From contig CANMSA010000015.1 of the NCBI GenBank assembly GCA_947500385.1, positions 104,050 to 168,049 of the forward strand: 64,000 nucleotides of DNA, written 5' to 3'. Of the stretch, positions 18,605 through 27,464 are shown in pieces. Positions within the stretch are counted from its first letter, which is position 1, and each line of letters begins with the position of its first letter. Below the pieces are notes generated by a model. That model made no database searches. It worked only from the letters and a program-made list of their open reading frames with translations, and was not told where the DNA came from. The stretch is from an uncultured Flavobacteriaceae bacterium (GTDB lineage Bacteria; Bacteroidota; Bacteroidia; Flavobacteriales; Flavobacteriaceae). The translations under genes and the position numbers were made by a program.

Positions 18605-18628
18605 ATTTTCAATTGTATGATTTTTAGA

Positions 18629-19015
18629 CTATACCCACTCATTAATGTGCTCTCCACTACCCGAGGCAATTGCCTTGGCAGAGATTACAAAACTTTCGGT
18701 AAGCGGGTTTTGACCTGAAGAATCAAAATTCTCTTTGTACTTGATCAAATACCCTTCGGTGAAGGTTACTTCCTTAAGCGTAGCATCGGTATCTCTCTTG
18801 ACAAATACGATCGAGCCATCTTTTCGCTCGAAGTTATTGGTCATCCATTCGAAGAAACCAGTTTCTCCGTTTGATTCAACCGTTAAATTGATTCTTCCAC
18901 CTCTGGTCACAGAAGATGGTCTTCCCGTTGGATCTACTTCCTGGTTTAAATCATAAGAGCAATGCAGAATGTTGTGCTCTTTCCCAGCTACTTTTAATTT
19001 TGCTTTAAAAGACAT
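18629..19015 (-). CDS. tssD: Hcp-like T6SS tube protein, main copy
   Basis: A 128-residue protein of the TssD (Hcp) family: MSFKAKLKVAGKEHNILHCS, then EVDPTGRPSSVTRGGRI and DGSIVFVKRD, and a C-terminal FVISAKAIAS strand. It forms the hexameric rings of the expelled tube. It is the first gene of a transcription unit with a possible -7 box at 19106-19113 and its own terminator. That arrangement suits the large amounts of Hcp needed and suggests this is the structural copy. Confidence 0.92.
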   Translation of the reverse strand: MSFKAKLKVAGKEHNILHCSYDLNQEVDPTGRPSSVTRGGRINLTVESNGETGFFEWMTNNFERKDGSIVFVKRDTDATLKEVTFTEGYLIKYKENFDSSGQNPLTESFVISAKAIASGSGEHINEWV

Positions 19016-19105
19016 AATAAATTGTTTTGTGGTAAATAATACCTGATTAAATTAAATAACGTCACTAAAGGACACCTCTAATCTATCAAAGACTACACTT
19101 TAACA

Positions 19106-19113
19106 CAAATTTA
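19106..19113 (-). promoter_or_regulatory. Possible promoter -7 box for hcp
   Basis: The minus strand reads TAAATTTG, a full match to the Bacteroidota -7 consensus TAnnTTTG, 90 bp upstream of the hcp start. I see no clear TTTG box at the expected -33 distance, so the call is tentative. Confidence 0.4.
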
Positions 19114-19285
19114 TTCGATGAAATGCACGTTTTGAATCTAGTTATAGGGGCGGTACTCCTACTTTTTTAAAGCTGAAAATCAAATGATTAAAAATGATTT
19201 GTACGAAAATAAATAATTTGAAAAGCAATCAATACCTACAGACTTGTCCGTATAGGGAAGCAAAGGGAAGTACTAGGAACGGATT

Positions 19286-20320
19286 TTAAAAATTCTTCCA
19301 AAAAAGGCCCTTTTTAGTCCGCATACCAATGGTCATACTCTTAATACAACCTGTTTTTTGGTCTTTGATCATTTTAATTTCCTTGATCTCAATCTTATTG
19401 ACATCCCGGATTTCCTTGAAAAATTGACTGACCGTAAAACGCTCTCCCGTTTTGTTGAAGACGGGGATATTACTGTAACAAAAATAGTTGCGAATGGCAA
19501 TATCATCCACACTGCGACTAGAATAACCCATCAAAAGTTGTAGCATATCGTCTTTGGTGATTTTAATGCGTCTTTCTTCTTCGGCGGCCTTTTCGACCGC
19601 GGCCTGGTTCTCCTCGACGATTTCAGCGGCCGGCCTATCCCCTATTTGTTCTTGTAAGACAGTTTCAATGGGATCTACGCGGCTTACGCTGGCGCGGGTA
19701 GTGCGCTCTTTGATTGCGGGCAGCACGGTAATGCGTTGTTTGGCCTCATGGCGCCGATCGTTGTTTACCACCAATAAAATGGTTTTCTCCCCCGGTTTGG
19801 TGTAGGTGTACTTTTCCTTACGGTCATTCCCGTCAATGGCCATGGTCTCCCCAAAACTCCATTGCCAGGACTTTGCAAAATCGGAATCGTTCGAAAACTC
19901 CACTTCCTGCCCTACCCTCACATACTTCGGAAGGGTAATATTTGGAATCAATTCGGGGTCTATTAATTTCTTTCTCTTGGCGATTACTATTTTTTTGGAG
20001 GCCACACATTTTCCGTTCATTTGCAGACGCACTTCAAAAGCCCCTTCCTTCCGAAATTGATGCACTACATTTGAACGGTACATTTTGGGTGCGTCATCGC
20101 CAAAATCCCATACCCATTCAACCCCGGAAACGTCCGTGCTTTTAAACTCTATAAGGTCTTCCGTAGTGTACGAATTTGCGATCACATCAAAGTCGACCGT
20201 GGTACAGTCTACCTCGCTGTTGATTCGAAAAGCGAAAAGACCCAATCCGCAAAGAAGCAATACTAAAAAAGTAATAAAGACGTTAATGTCAAAGTGGGTT
20301 TTAATACTTTTATTGTTCAT
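19286..20320 (-). CDS. PKD-domain single-pass membrane protein, candidate TssP
   Basis: A 344-residue protein. It has one N-terminal membrane helix (about residues 12-30), then two PKD-like domains, the first with WVWDFGDDAPKMYRSN near residue 70 and the second with SWQWSFGETM near 165. A charged linker and a C-terminal alpha/beta domain (about 255-344) follow. It lies inside the T6SS locus, divergent from the baseplate arm. Bacteroidota T6SSs lack TssJLM and use a membrane complex of TssN, O, P, Q and R. The topology and position fit TssP, but I assign the name from context rather than a conserved motif. Confidence 0.6.
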   Translation of the reverse strand: MNNKSIKTHFDINVFITFLVLLLCGLGLFAFRINSEVDCTTVDFDVIANSYTTEDLIEFKSTDVSGVEWVWDFGDDAPKMYRSNVVHQFRKEGAFEVRLQMNGKCVASKKIVIAKRKKLIDPELIPNITLPKYVRVGQEVEFSNDSDFAKSWQWSFGETMAIDGNDRKEKYTYTKPGEKTILLVVNNDRRHEAKQRITVLPAIKERTTRASVSRVDPIETVLQEQIGDRPAAEIVEENQAAVEKAAEEERRIKITKDDMLQLLMGYSSRSVDDIAIRNYFCYSNIPVFNKTGERFTVSQFFKEIRDVNKIEIKEIKMIKDQKTGCIKSMTIGMRTKKGLFWKNF

Positions 20321-20376
20321 AATTAATGCCTATTTTTCGAAGCTAAAAAGCGCTATTTAAAAGTACAATACTTTTC

Positions 20377-21027
20377 ATGAAAATAAAACTGTCGTTTGTC
20401 CTAGTTATTGTGTTACTTACAGCCTGTTCCAGAAAAACGCTTAAGGGGAATGACTATTCGTATTACAAAAGTGAAATAGAAAAGTCAAAACGACAAGAAC
20501 TGCTTCAAAAAGAAGCGGACAAAAAAAACAACACGCTTCAGGAACCTTCACATCCGATAAACAAAACACCGCGTTATTTAAGCGCGGAAGAACGAAAAAA
20601 GTTCTCCACCCTCTTAGAGGTGCCGGAAAAGGAAATCAAAAACGAACGACTGTATGCCGTTATCGAAGAGTGGCTGGGAACTCCCTACGATTGGGGAGGT
20701 ACTACCAAAAAGGGCGTTGATTGCTCTTCATACGTGCAACAACTCTATCAGAAAGTATACGGGCAAGCTCTTCCCAGAACTTCCTTGGAACAGTTTTATC
20801 TTGATACCAAATCGCATTTTAGAAATCAAGAATATTTAAAAGAAGGGGATCTGATATTCTTTCGATTACGACATCAAGACAAGGTAGTTTCACATGTAGG
20901 GGTCTATCTCCAAAATGGAAAGTTTACGGGGTCAAACTCCCCTCACGGGGTACAAATTGCGGATTTAAACGCCGACTACTGGCAAGATAAGTATGTTGCC
21001 TGCGCCAGACTTCTAAACACCCCTTAA
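20377..21027 (+). CDS. NlpC/P60 family lipoprotein, cell-wall peptidase
   Basis: A 216-residue protein. Its signal peptide ends in the lipobox LLTAC, so it is a lipoprotein. Residues about 90-216 form an NlpC/P60 domain with the catalytic Cys in DCSSYVQQLY and the His in VSHVGVYL; a nearby GDLIFF is typical. Such enzymes cut gamma-D-Glu-diaminopimelate bonds in peptidoglycan. It is the first gene of the rightward T6SS arm and abuts tssG with no gap. It could open the cell wall for the secretion channel, or simply share the operon. The T6SS link is inferred from position. Confidence 0.88.
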   Translation: MKIKLSFVLVIVLLTACSRKTLKGNDYSYYKSEIEKSKRQELLQKEADKKNNTLQEPSHPINKTPRYLSAEERKKFSTLLEVPEKEIKNERLYAVIEEWLGTPYDWGGTTKKGVDCSSYVQQLYQKVYGQALPRTSLEQFYLDTKSHFRNQEYLKEGDLIFFRLRHQDKVVSHVGVYLQNGKFTGSNSPHGVQIADLNADYWQDKYVACARLLNTP

Positions 21028-21936
21028 ATGAAACAAGCCACTACTAAGACAATTCGGCAAGAAATATTTGAGCTCGACTTTGATCTCAAAGCGGAGACCT
21101 TTATCTCCTACCTTAATGACCATCAAACATCATTGGACATAAGCCTGAACGATTTTTTCAAAAGGCGTTTTAGCAAGGATATTACGGAGATAAGGGAAAG
21201 TTTGGAAAAGGAAAATACACTGGATGTACATCTAAGCCGGCGCGGTTTTTATAACATATTTCCAGAGCGTTTTTTCCATAGTACCTACGCAAGTACCTCT
21301 TTCGTACCCACCATGGTGGCCGACTATAAAAGTAGGGTTTTGGAGGAAGCGCATGCCCGTAAATTTTTTAAGCCCCTTGAAACCGAATTCTTTCTTCAAC
21401 GGGTAGCCGTTGAAAAACAGGAAGACCACACCTTTAAGTCGATGGGAAGCCCTGAATTGGTGCATTTTTTAATGGACCTATGGAATATTGACCGGAACAT
21501 ACCAAAACGCATGGCGGCCAAAATTTTAAAAACGATGCCGTTCATCTATAAGATTGCCGGAGATTTACCGTTGTTAAAGGTAATTTTAGAAAACATCATC
21601 GAAGAACAATTGCACATCACCCACGAATTCGCCTCATTAAGTACAAACACGCCCGAAGAGCCTTGGCAACTTGGCGTAAACATGGCAACCGCCGGGGGAT
21701 TAAAGACGTTTCTGCCTAAATATATAGTGACCATTACCGATATTCGAAAACCGGAGGAAATTCAGGAATATCTTCCGAGTGGTAAAATTGAATCGGTTGT
21801 TCGCTTTTTTTTAGAACACACTTTGCCCATGGAATGCGATTTTGAGATTAACTTTACAGTAAGTAAACCCAAAAGGGACTTTGTAATAAATGAGGCCGTT
21901 TACGCAGGCAGATTAGGAATATCTGCAACAATATAG
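21028..21936 (+). CDS. tssG: T6SS baseplate protein TssG
   Basis: A 302-residue protein with the length and features of TssG. It has an N-terminal helical part (QEIFELDFDLKAETFISYL), a middle region with LVHFLMDLW, and a C terminus ending AGRLGISATI, like the LG-rich ends of TssG. TssG pairs with TssF and TssK in the baseplate wedge. The start codon follows the NlpC/P60 stop directly and tssN begins 6 bp after its end. Divergence from proteobacterial TssG is large, so the call leans partly on operon context. Confidence 0.78.
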   Translation: MKQATTKTIRQEIFELDFDLKAETFISYLNDHQTSLDISLNDFFKRRFSKDITEIRESLEKENTLDVHLSRRGFYNIFPERFFHSTYASTSFVPTMVADYKSRVLEEAHARKFFKPLETEFFLQRVAVEKQEDHTFKSMGSPELVHFLMDLWNIDRNIPKRMAAKILKTMPFIYKIAGDLPLLKVILENIIEEQLHITHEFASLSTNTPEEPWQLGVNMATAGGLKTFLPKYIVTITDIRKPEEIQEYLPSGKIESVVRFFLEHTLPMECDFEINFTVSKPKRDFVINEAVYAGRLGISATI

Positions 21937-21942
21937 ACCTAT

Positions 21943-22809
21943 ATGATTAAAAGCTACTTAAAAAAACTAATAAGCTTTGAAGCCTTGATGCCTTTTATGA
22001 TCATCATGGTTGTTCTAATTCTTGCGCTTCGTTTTTTAGGGTCAAAAACGCCTGGGTTCAAAAGGAGACGCAAAAAGTACTATTACTATCTTTTGAGCTT
22101 GGTAGCAGTAATGGCGATTTTCGTAGCAATCCTGTACAACCTAAAACAATCTGCGCTGCTCTTACGGTATTTTTCCATGCTGGGGTTCGCCTTTGTTTTG
22201 GGAGCCATACATGTTTTTATCTACCGGTATAGTTTTAATAAATTTGATTCGGCTCAAAACCTAAAGGAACTTCTTTTTTCATTGATTACCTCTTTTGTGC
22301 TTGTGGTGCCTATTCTTATGATCGCCACGCATTTCAATGATCTTAAGTATTTGCCCTATTATTTCCTGGTGGTCGCTGCCTTCACCTTACCTACAAGCTT
22401 TTTCGTCCTGTACAAATATTCCGTTTCGATTCCGGTGAAATTGTACTCAAAATGGTACTATCCCCTAGGTAAGAAATATGAGACCCCCAAACACTACGAA
22501 CTAAAGAATATGATTGTCCTGAACTTTATGTTCTATAAGAGTACTACCGCGACCAACATGACCAGCTTTAAGGCAAAAGCCCCAAAAGACATGGCGTTTG
22601 GACGTCTTTTCTTTTTCTTTATAAACGATTATAATGACAAAAAAACCACCACCAAAATTGAGCTTACCGATAATGCCGGGGATCCCTATGGCTGGTATTT
22701 TTACAGCAAACCCAAATGGTATGGGGCATCAAAACACATCGATTCTGAACTGACGGTGGAACAAAATAATTTAAGCGATGGCGACGTAGTCGTATGCCAA
22801 CGCATCTAA
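21943..22809 (+). CDS. tssN: T6SS-iii membrane complex protein TssN
   Basis: A 288-residue protein with five probable membrane helices in its first 165 residues, at about 13-32, 46-65, 72-92, 108-126 and 135-152. A cytoplasmic domain of about 120 residues follows, containing GRLFFFFINDYND and DPYGWYFYSKPKWYG. This is the layout of the Bacteroidota-only TssN family, which ties the inner-membrane complex to the baseplate. It sits between tssG and tssK with gaps of only 6 and 10 bp. Confidence 0.88.
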   Translation: MIKSYLKKLISFEALMPFMIIMVVLILALRFLGSKTPGFKRRRKKYYYYLLSLVAVMAIFVAILYNLKQSALLLRYFSMLGFAFVLGAIHVFIYRYSFNKFDSAQNLKELLFSLITSFVLVVPILMIATHFNDLKYLPYYFLVVAAFTLPTSFFVLYKYSVSIPVKLYSKWYYPLGKKYETPKHYELKNMIVLNFMFYKSTTATNMTSFKAKAPKDMAFGRLFFFFINDYNDKKTTTKIELTDNAGDPYGWYFYSKPKWYGASKHIDSELTVEQNNLSDGDVVVCQRI

Positions 22810-22819
22810 GACTTCATAT

Positions 22820-23962
22820 ATGATAGAAGATATCAAGAATTTTAAGATCAATTGGGTAGATGGCATGAAAATCTCGAAGGAGCATTTTCAAAGTCTTCAA
22901 AACTTTGCAGAGAACAGTATCAAAGATGCCTATGTAGTACGAAAAGGTCGCTATGGTCATGGTTTGCTCGCAGCGTACCAAGGAGATCAGAATGAGTATG
23001 CCATTAATCTTGACATTCACAAAAGCCTTAAGGTTACCATAAAAAAAATGCGGGCCATAAGCCCCAACGGGAATCGCATCGAGATTACCGAGAACACACC
23101 TAGTGTAAAGCAAGAAGTGGTGATCGATGAGCTATCGGACAAAAAATTGGAGGAAGGCTTTCTGTTGATCAATTTGGATACGGAGAACCCTGTAGCTTTC
23201 GGGGAACAAGACCCTAAGGAAATACCACCGAGACATCCGTTTTTAACCAATGGGCATTTTTTTACTTTTATGAGTGCTTCAGAGTTGGCGAAATCGGGCC
23301 TCTCTGGGAATCAATTGCCTATCGCCAAAATTGAAAAAGAAGGAAAAAGCCTTTCAACCGCCACAGACTATATTCCTCCCTGCCTTACCCTGGGAGCGCA
23401 TGAAAGTTTAATCGATTTTTATAATGAAGCAGAGAATTTCTTAAAATTAACGGAGCGCAACGCCATTCTGATCGTTCAAAAAATTATTTCAAAACAAAGC
23501 GATAATCCCATAGCGGATGCCATGCACCTGGTCGTAGATAAAATATACGTTTATCTGGCGCAACAGATTACCAAGGTAAAATGGGAAGAACATGACATGC
23601 ATCCGAAAGAACTCTTAGAAATCATTGTCAGTTTGGCACGGATTTTTAAAGGTTCGGTAGATATCTCCGCCCCGGAAAACAAAGAACAATTGTTCAATTA
23701 TTTTGGTGAATGGACGGATTTAAAAGGAGGGGATTACGAAAAAATATTCACTGATATCATTAATATGCAATACAATCATCATGATATCAATCAAAATGTA
23801 CTCCACGCTTCCGGTTTCATGCAAATAATCGATAAGTTGTTTAGTGTGTTGACCCAAATCGATTACATTGGCAAACGCAGGGATATGGGTATTTTTGTGA
23901 ATGAGAATATTGTAAAAGAAAAGTCAGGCAAATCTGGGGGCAGCTCCTTTTTAGCCGAATAA
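22820..23962 (+). CDS. tssK: T6SS baseplate protein TssK
   Basis: A 380-residue protein starting with the family signature FKINWVDGMKISKEHFQ, the equivalent of the 'W.EGM.L.pQHFQ' motif in other TssK proteins. The N-terminal beta shell, the helical neck (about 230-270) and the short C-terminal head are in the usual order. The protein is shorter than proteobacterial TssK (about 450), as expected for subtype iii. TssK joins the baseplate to the membrane complex. Confidence 0.93.
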   Translation: MIEDIKNFKINWVDGMKISKEHFQSLQNFAENSIKDAYVVRKGRYGHGLLAAYQGDQNEYAINLDIHKSLKVTIKKMRAISPNGNRIEITENTPSVKQEVVIDELSDKKLEEGFLLINLDTENPVAFGEQDPKEIPPRHPFLTNGHFFTFMSASELAKSGLSGNQLPIAKIEKEGKSLSTATDYIPPCLTLGAHESLIDFYNEAENFLKLTERNAILIVQKIISKQSDNPIADAMHLVVDKIYVYLAQQITKVKWEEHDMHPKELLEIIVSLARIFKGSVDISAPENKEQLFNYFGEWTDLKGGDYEKIFTDIINMQYNHHDINQNVLHASGFMQIIDKLFSVLTQIDYIGKRRDMGIFVNENIVKEKSGKSGGSSFLAE

Positions 23963-23972
23963 AAACACAACC

Positions 23973-24482
23973 ATGGAAGTATTAAATAAAAAAGAACGCA
24001 CTTCTTCGTTCTTACTATTTCTTTTGATGTTCGCTATAACGGTAGGTATCTTGTTCACTGCCTTTTTCTTTAGTTACAAGCTACCTTGGAAAGAAAATGA
24101 AGTGTTGCGGGCAGAGAACCAAAAAATCCGATACGAATTCCTGTACCAAAAGAAATTTATCAAAGCCTTGGAGGGGGTGGACAAGCAGATCGACTCTCTT
24201 GACAAAACCCGTGAAGGGTACTTTTTCCTAGAACAATCGATCAACGCTGATCTTATTGATTTAAAAAGTGATATTCCCAAGGACTCTCTTGAAGATCGGA
24301 GTATGTACGAAAATCTTATTCTTACCTATAAAAAATTGGTCGATGCAAAAAGGGATTTAAAACAGGTAGAAAACGCCCGACAAGAAATCCAAGATCTAAA
24401 AGAACAGATTACAGAATACGAAAAGGAAATAAGCAAACTGAGTACGGCCCTAGACCTTTCACAACGGCTTAATAGAAACTAA
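23973..24482 (+). CDS. tssO: T6SS-iii membrane protein TssO
   Basis: A 169-residue protein with one membrane helix (about residues 14-34), then a long periplasmic coiled coil rich in Glu, Lys, Leu and Asp to the C terminus. This is the layout of the Bacteroidota TssO family, part of the TssN/Q/O/P/R membrane complex. It sits 10 bp after tssK and 7 bp before clpV. The call rests on topology and gene order. Confidence 0.82.
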   Translation: MEVLNKKERTSSFLLFLLMFAITVGILFTAFFFSYKLPWKENEVLRAENQKIRYEFLYQKKFIKALEGVDKQIDSLDKTREGYFFLEQSINADLIDLKSDIPKDSLEDRSMYENLILTYKKLVDAKRDLKQVENARQEIQDLKEQITEYEKEISKLSTALDLSQRLNRN

Positions 24483-24489
24483 CCTTGCG

Positions 24490-26946
24490 ATGAATTCGGA
24501 GCTAGAAAAAGCAATACATATTGCCACCCAGTTGGCAGAAGAACACCAGCACGAAAGTTTTGGGCCGGCGCATTTGGTAAAGGCCTCCTTGAACCGAGAC
24601 CTGTCATTATTGCGCTTCTTGCACGATAAGGGAATTGATGTCTATTTCGTGGAAGAATGGGCCGAAGTTCATATAGAAAACTACCCAAAACGCACCAGTA
24701 GAACGCTGAAGATCAAAGCCAGTTCCGAGGCGAAAATGGTTTTTGTCGAAGCTGAGGAAGTGCATACACAATTAAACAAATCGGCAGTAGATCTTATCTG
24801 TCTTTTCATTGCTTGCGTTACGCCTGGGGTCGGTTTTAACTTTGACCAGCTAAAATCATTGCCCGTTAGCAGTACCCAGCTTTTAGATGGATTAATTTCG
24901 AATCGCTCGGTTGGCACCAAAAAAGAGGGGAACTCGGCGCATACGCCGGCGACCGTAACTGGGGATGTCCTTAAAAAATATACCAATGACCTTTTGGTCG
25001 AGGCGCGCGAAGGGGCGTACGACCATATTGTTAATAGGGATCGGGAATTAAAGCAGATCATTGAAATAATCAGCCGTAAAGCCAAGCCCAATGTTATGAT
25101 ACAAGGCGAATCGGGTGTTGGAAAAACCGTATTGGCCCAAAGCCTAGCATTTAAAATACACCAGGGAACAATTGTGGGCAACCTGCAAAAGGCCCTGTTG
25201 TTAGAAATAGATACGGCTATTTTGCTTTCAAGAGCTTCGTATAAAGGAGAGGTCGAAGACCGGCTTCAAAGTATCTTTAACGAGGCTAAGCAACTGGGTA
25301 AAACCTTACTTTTTATAGATGATTTTCATGTGCTTTTACAAGACGCTTCTGCCAGTCAGGGTATTTTAAATGTCATTAAATCGGAACTGAACAAAGGAGA
25401 ACTGATCTTAATCGGGGCCACTTCCTCGGATAGTTTTCGAAAACATATTGCCTCGGATGAGGCCCTGAACAGAAGGTTCGAATCGGTCACCCTAAACGAA
25501 CCCGACGATGAAACGGCTTTCCGAATTCTACAGAGTGTTGGCCAAACCTATACCGACCACCACCATCTAGACGTAGATGAAACTGCTTTGCGGGAATCGA
25601 TACGGCTTTCAAAACGTTATCTCAAAGAAAAAAGCTTACCGGATTCTGCCTTGGATTTAATCGACAGGACCATGGCCGCCGTTAATGTATCGGCGCAATC
25701 GCTCCCTGCGGATCTGGAAGAACTGAATGCGAAATTGATGGAAGTAGAAGGTGTTTCCAAAGAAAAATCGGAGGCTGCAACCATGCAGGAGATAGATTGG
25801 GTTTACAGTGCTATTAAAAATAGGCTTAGCCCTATCGTGTTGGGGAAGTTCGATACGGAAGATGCTTTACAATTTCCGGAATACACTAAAAAGAAAGGCT
25901 ATATTAAAAAATTGCTCGCAGACATTGAAAAGGAGGCGGTAAAAACGCCCACCACCATTACCGAGGAAGATTTGGCCGCCATGGTCGCAAGCATTACGGG
26001 TATACCGGCGGGAAAGGTACAAAGCCAGGAACGAGAACGACTCCTAGAAATGGAAACCATCCTTAAAAAAAGGGTAATTGGTCAGGACAATGCCATTCAA
26101 ACAGTTTCGGAGGCCATCATAGAATCTCGCTCGGGGCTTTCAAAGGCCGGGCAACCGATCGGTTCTTTTTTCTTTTCAGGTCCCACGGGAACCGGTAAAA
26201 CAGAACTTGCAAAGTCGCTTGCCGAGTTTCTTTTCAATGACGAATCTGCCATTATCAGATTTGACATGTCAGAGTTTAAAGAAGAGCATTCTGCCGCATT
26301 GCTATATGGGGCACCTCCCGGTTACGTAGGCTATGAAGAAGGCGGCGTACTTGTCAACAAGATACGACAGAAACCCTATGCAATCGTTTTGTTTGATGAA
26401 ATCGAAAAAGCACACCAATCCGTTTTTGATGTTTTCTTACAAATACTGGATGAAGGAAAGTTAAATGACCGACTGGGCAAGACGGGGGATTTTTCAAATG
26501 CGGTCATACTGTTTACTTCCAATATAGGTTCGGATTTCATCAGCAAATCGATCGAAAAAGGGAAAACGCCCAAATCAGATGAGTTGTTGGAAATTATGGC
26601 GTCCTATTTCAGGCCCGAGTTCCTGGGTCGTATTACCGAAATAGTTCCCTTTGCTCCAATCGCAGAAAAGAACGTACCCTTTATATTCAGCTTGCATCTT
26701 AAAAAAGAATTACTGACGCTTACCGAACGCTTGGGTATTACGCTAGAGATCGATACTGCGACCAAGGAACACTTATCATTGGATGGCTTCTCCCCCACCT
26801 ATGGTGTTCGTCCCTTAAAAGCAGTTATACGGAACAAGTTGAAAAGACCGCTTTCAAAAATGATCGTCTCGGGAAAATTGAAGGCGCCGCAGAAAGTAAA
26901 AATCGGAATGAAAAATAATGAGGTAGTGTTTACCGTTGTTAATTGA
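24490..26946 (+). CDS. clpV: AAA+ ATPase ClpV (TssH)
   Basis: An 818-residue Clp/Hsp100-type protein. It has an N-terminal repeat domain (about 1-150) and AAA1 with Walker A GESGVGKT near residue 206 and Walker B LLFIDDFHVL. The middle domain is short and AAA2 has GPTGTGKTELAKS near residue 563 and IVLFDEIEKAH. ClpV extracts and recycles contracted TssBC sheaths. Its place between tssO and tssE separates it from housekeeping ClpB. The N-terminal domain differs from that of ClpB, as expected for a sheath-specific unfoldase. Confidence 0.94.
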   Translation: MNSELEKAIHIATQLAEEHQHESFGPAHLVKASLNRDLSLLRFLHDKGIDVYFVEEWAEVHIENYPKRTSRTLKIKASSEAKMVFVEAEEVHTQLNKSAVDLICLFIACVTPGVGFNFDQLKSLPVSSTQLLDGLISNRSVGTKKEGNSAHTPATVTGDVLKKYTNDLLVEAREGAYDHIVNRDRELKQIIEIISRKAKPNVMIQGESGVGKTVLAQSLAFKIHQGTIVGNLQKALLLEIDTAILLSRASYKGEVEDRLQSIFNEAKQLGKTLLFIDDFHVLLQDASASQGILNVIKSELNKGELILIGATSSDSFRKHIASDEALNRRFESVTLNEPDDETAFRILQSVGQTYTDHHHLDVDETALRESIRLSKRYLKEKSLPDSALDLIDRTMAAVNVSAQSLPADLEELNAKLMEVEGVSKEKSEAATMQEIDWVYSAIKNRLSPIVLGKFDTEDALQFPEYTKKKGYIKKLLADIEKEAVKTPTTITEEDLAAMVASITGIPAGKVQSQERERLLEMETILKKRVIGQDNAIQTVSEAIIESRSGLSKAGQPIGSFFFSGPTGTGKTELAKSLAEFLFNDESAIIRFDMSEFKEEHSAALLYGAPPGYVGYEEGGVLVNKIRQKPYAIVLFDEIEKAHQSVFDVFLQILDEGKLNDRLGKTGDFSNAVILFTSNIGSDFISKSIEKGKTPKSDELLEIMASYFRPEFLGRITEIVPFAPIAEKNVPFIFSLHLKKELLTLTERLGITLEIDTATKEHLSLDGFSPTYGVRPLKAVIRNKLKRPLSKMIVSGKLKAPQKVKIGMKNNEVVFTVVN

Positions 26947-27023
26947 AAGATACCCCTAAAAAAGGCATACTCCAATCGTAGGTCGGAGTCCCCATAACAT
27001 ATTGAAGCATATTAAACTATTTC

Positions 27024-27455
27024 ATGGCGAAACCTTATTATCAAGCACCTTTCGATTTTAAACGGTTTTTTGAGAAGAAAGAGCTCAAAAAATTATCGAT
27101 GCGGGATTCTATTTCGCAGTTCATCAGTGTCATCATCACTACTTATTTTGAGGAATATACCTTCGATGAGAAATTTGGCAGCGAGATATGGGAAACCGAT
27201 TTTGATTTGTTGGTGAATGCGAATGTGCTTAGAGAACGCATAAAAAAGTCTTTGACGGAACAGATTAAAACCTATGAAAAAAGGTTGGTCAACATTGACT
27301 TAAACGTTGAATTGATGGAGAGTCTCTCTGAAAAAACCAAAAAGGTTCGCTTAAAGAAATATCTATACATTACGATTCGCGGAACCATCGTGAAAACAGA
27401 TGAAACATTTGCGTTTACCGGCGATTATTTTTTAGCGCCCTTGTCGTATCGATAA
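27024..27455 (+). CDS. tssE: T6SS baseplate protein TssE (gp25-like)
   Basis: A 143-residue protein of the gp25 lysozyme-like family. It shows SMRDSISQFISVIITT followed by a Glu-rich stretch and EIWETDFDLLV, which align with the 'V..sI..nl..LLnTr...' and E/F/D positions of TssE. It starts the sheath at the baseplate. It begins 77 bp after clpV and ends 9 bp before tssF. Confidence 0.88.
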   Translation: MAKPYYQAPFDFKRFFEKKELKKLSMRDSISQFISVIITTYFEEYTFDEKFGSEIWETDFDLLVNANVLRERIKKSLTEQIKTYEKRLVNIDLNVELMESLSEKTKKVRLKKYLYITIRGTIVKTDETFAFTGDYFLAPLSYR

Positions 27456-27464
27456 AACAAAAAA

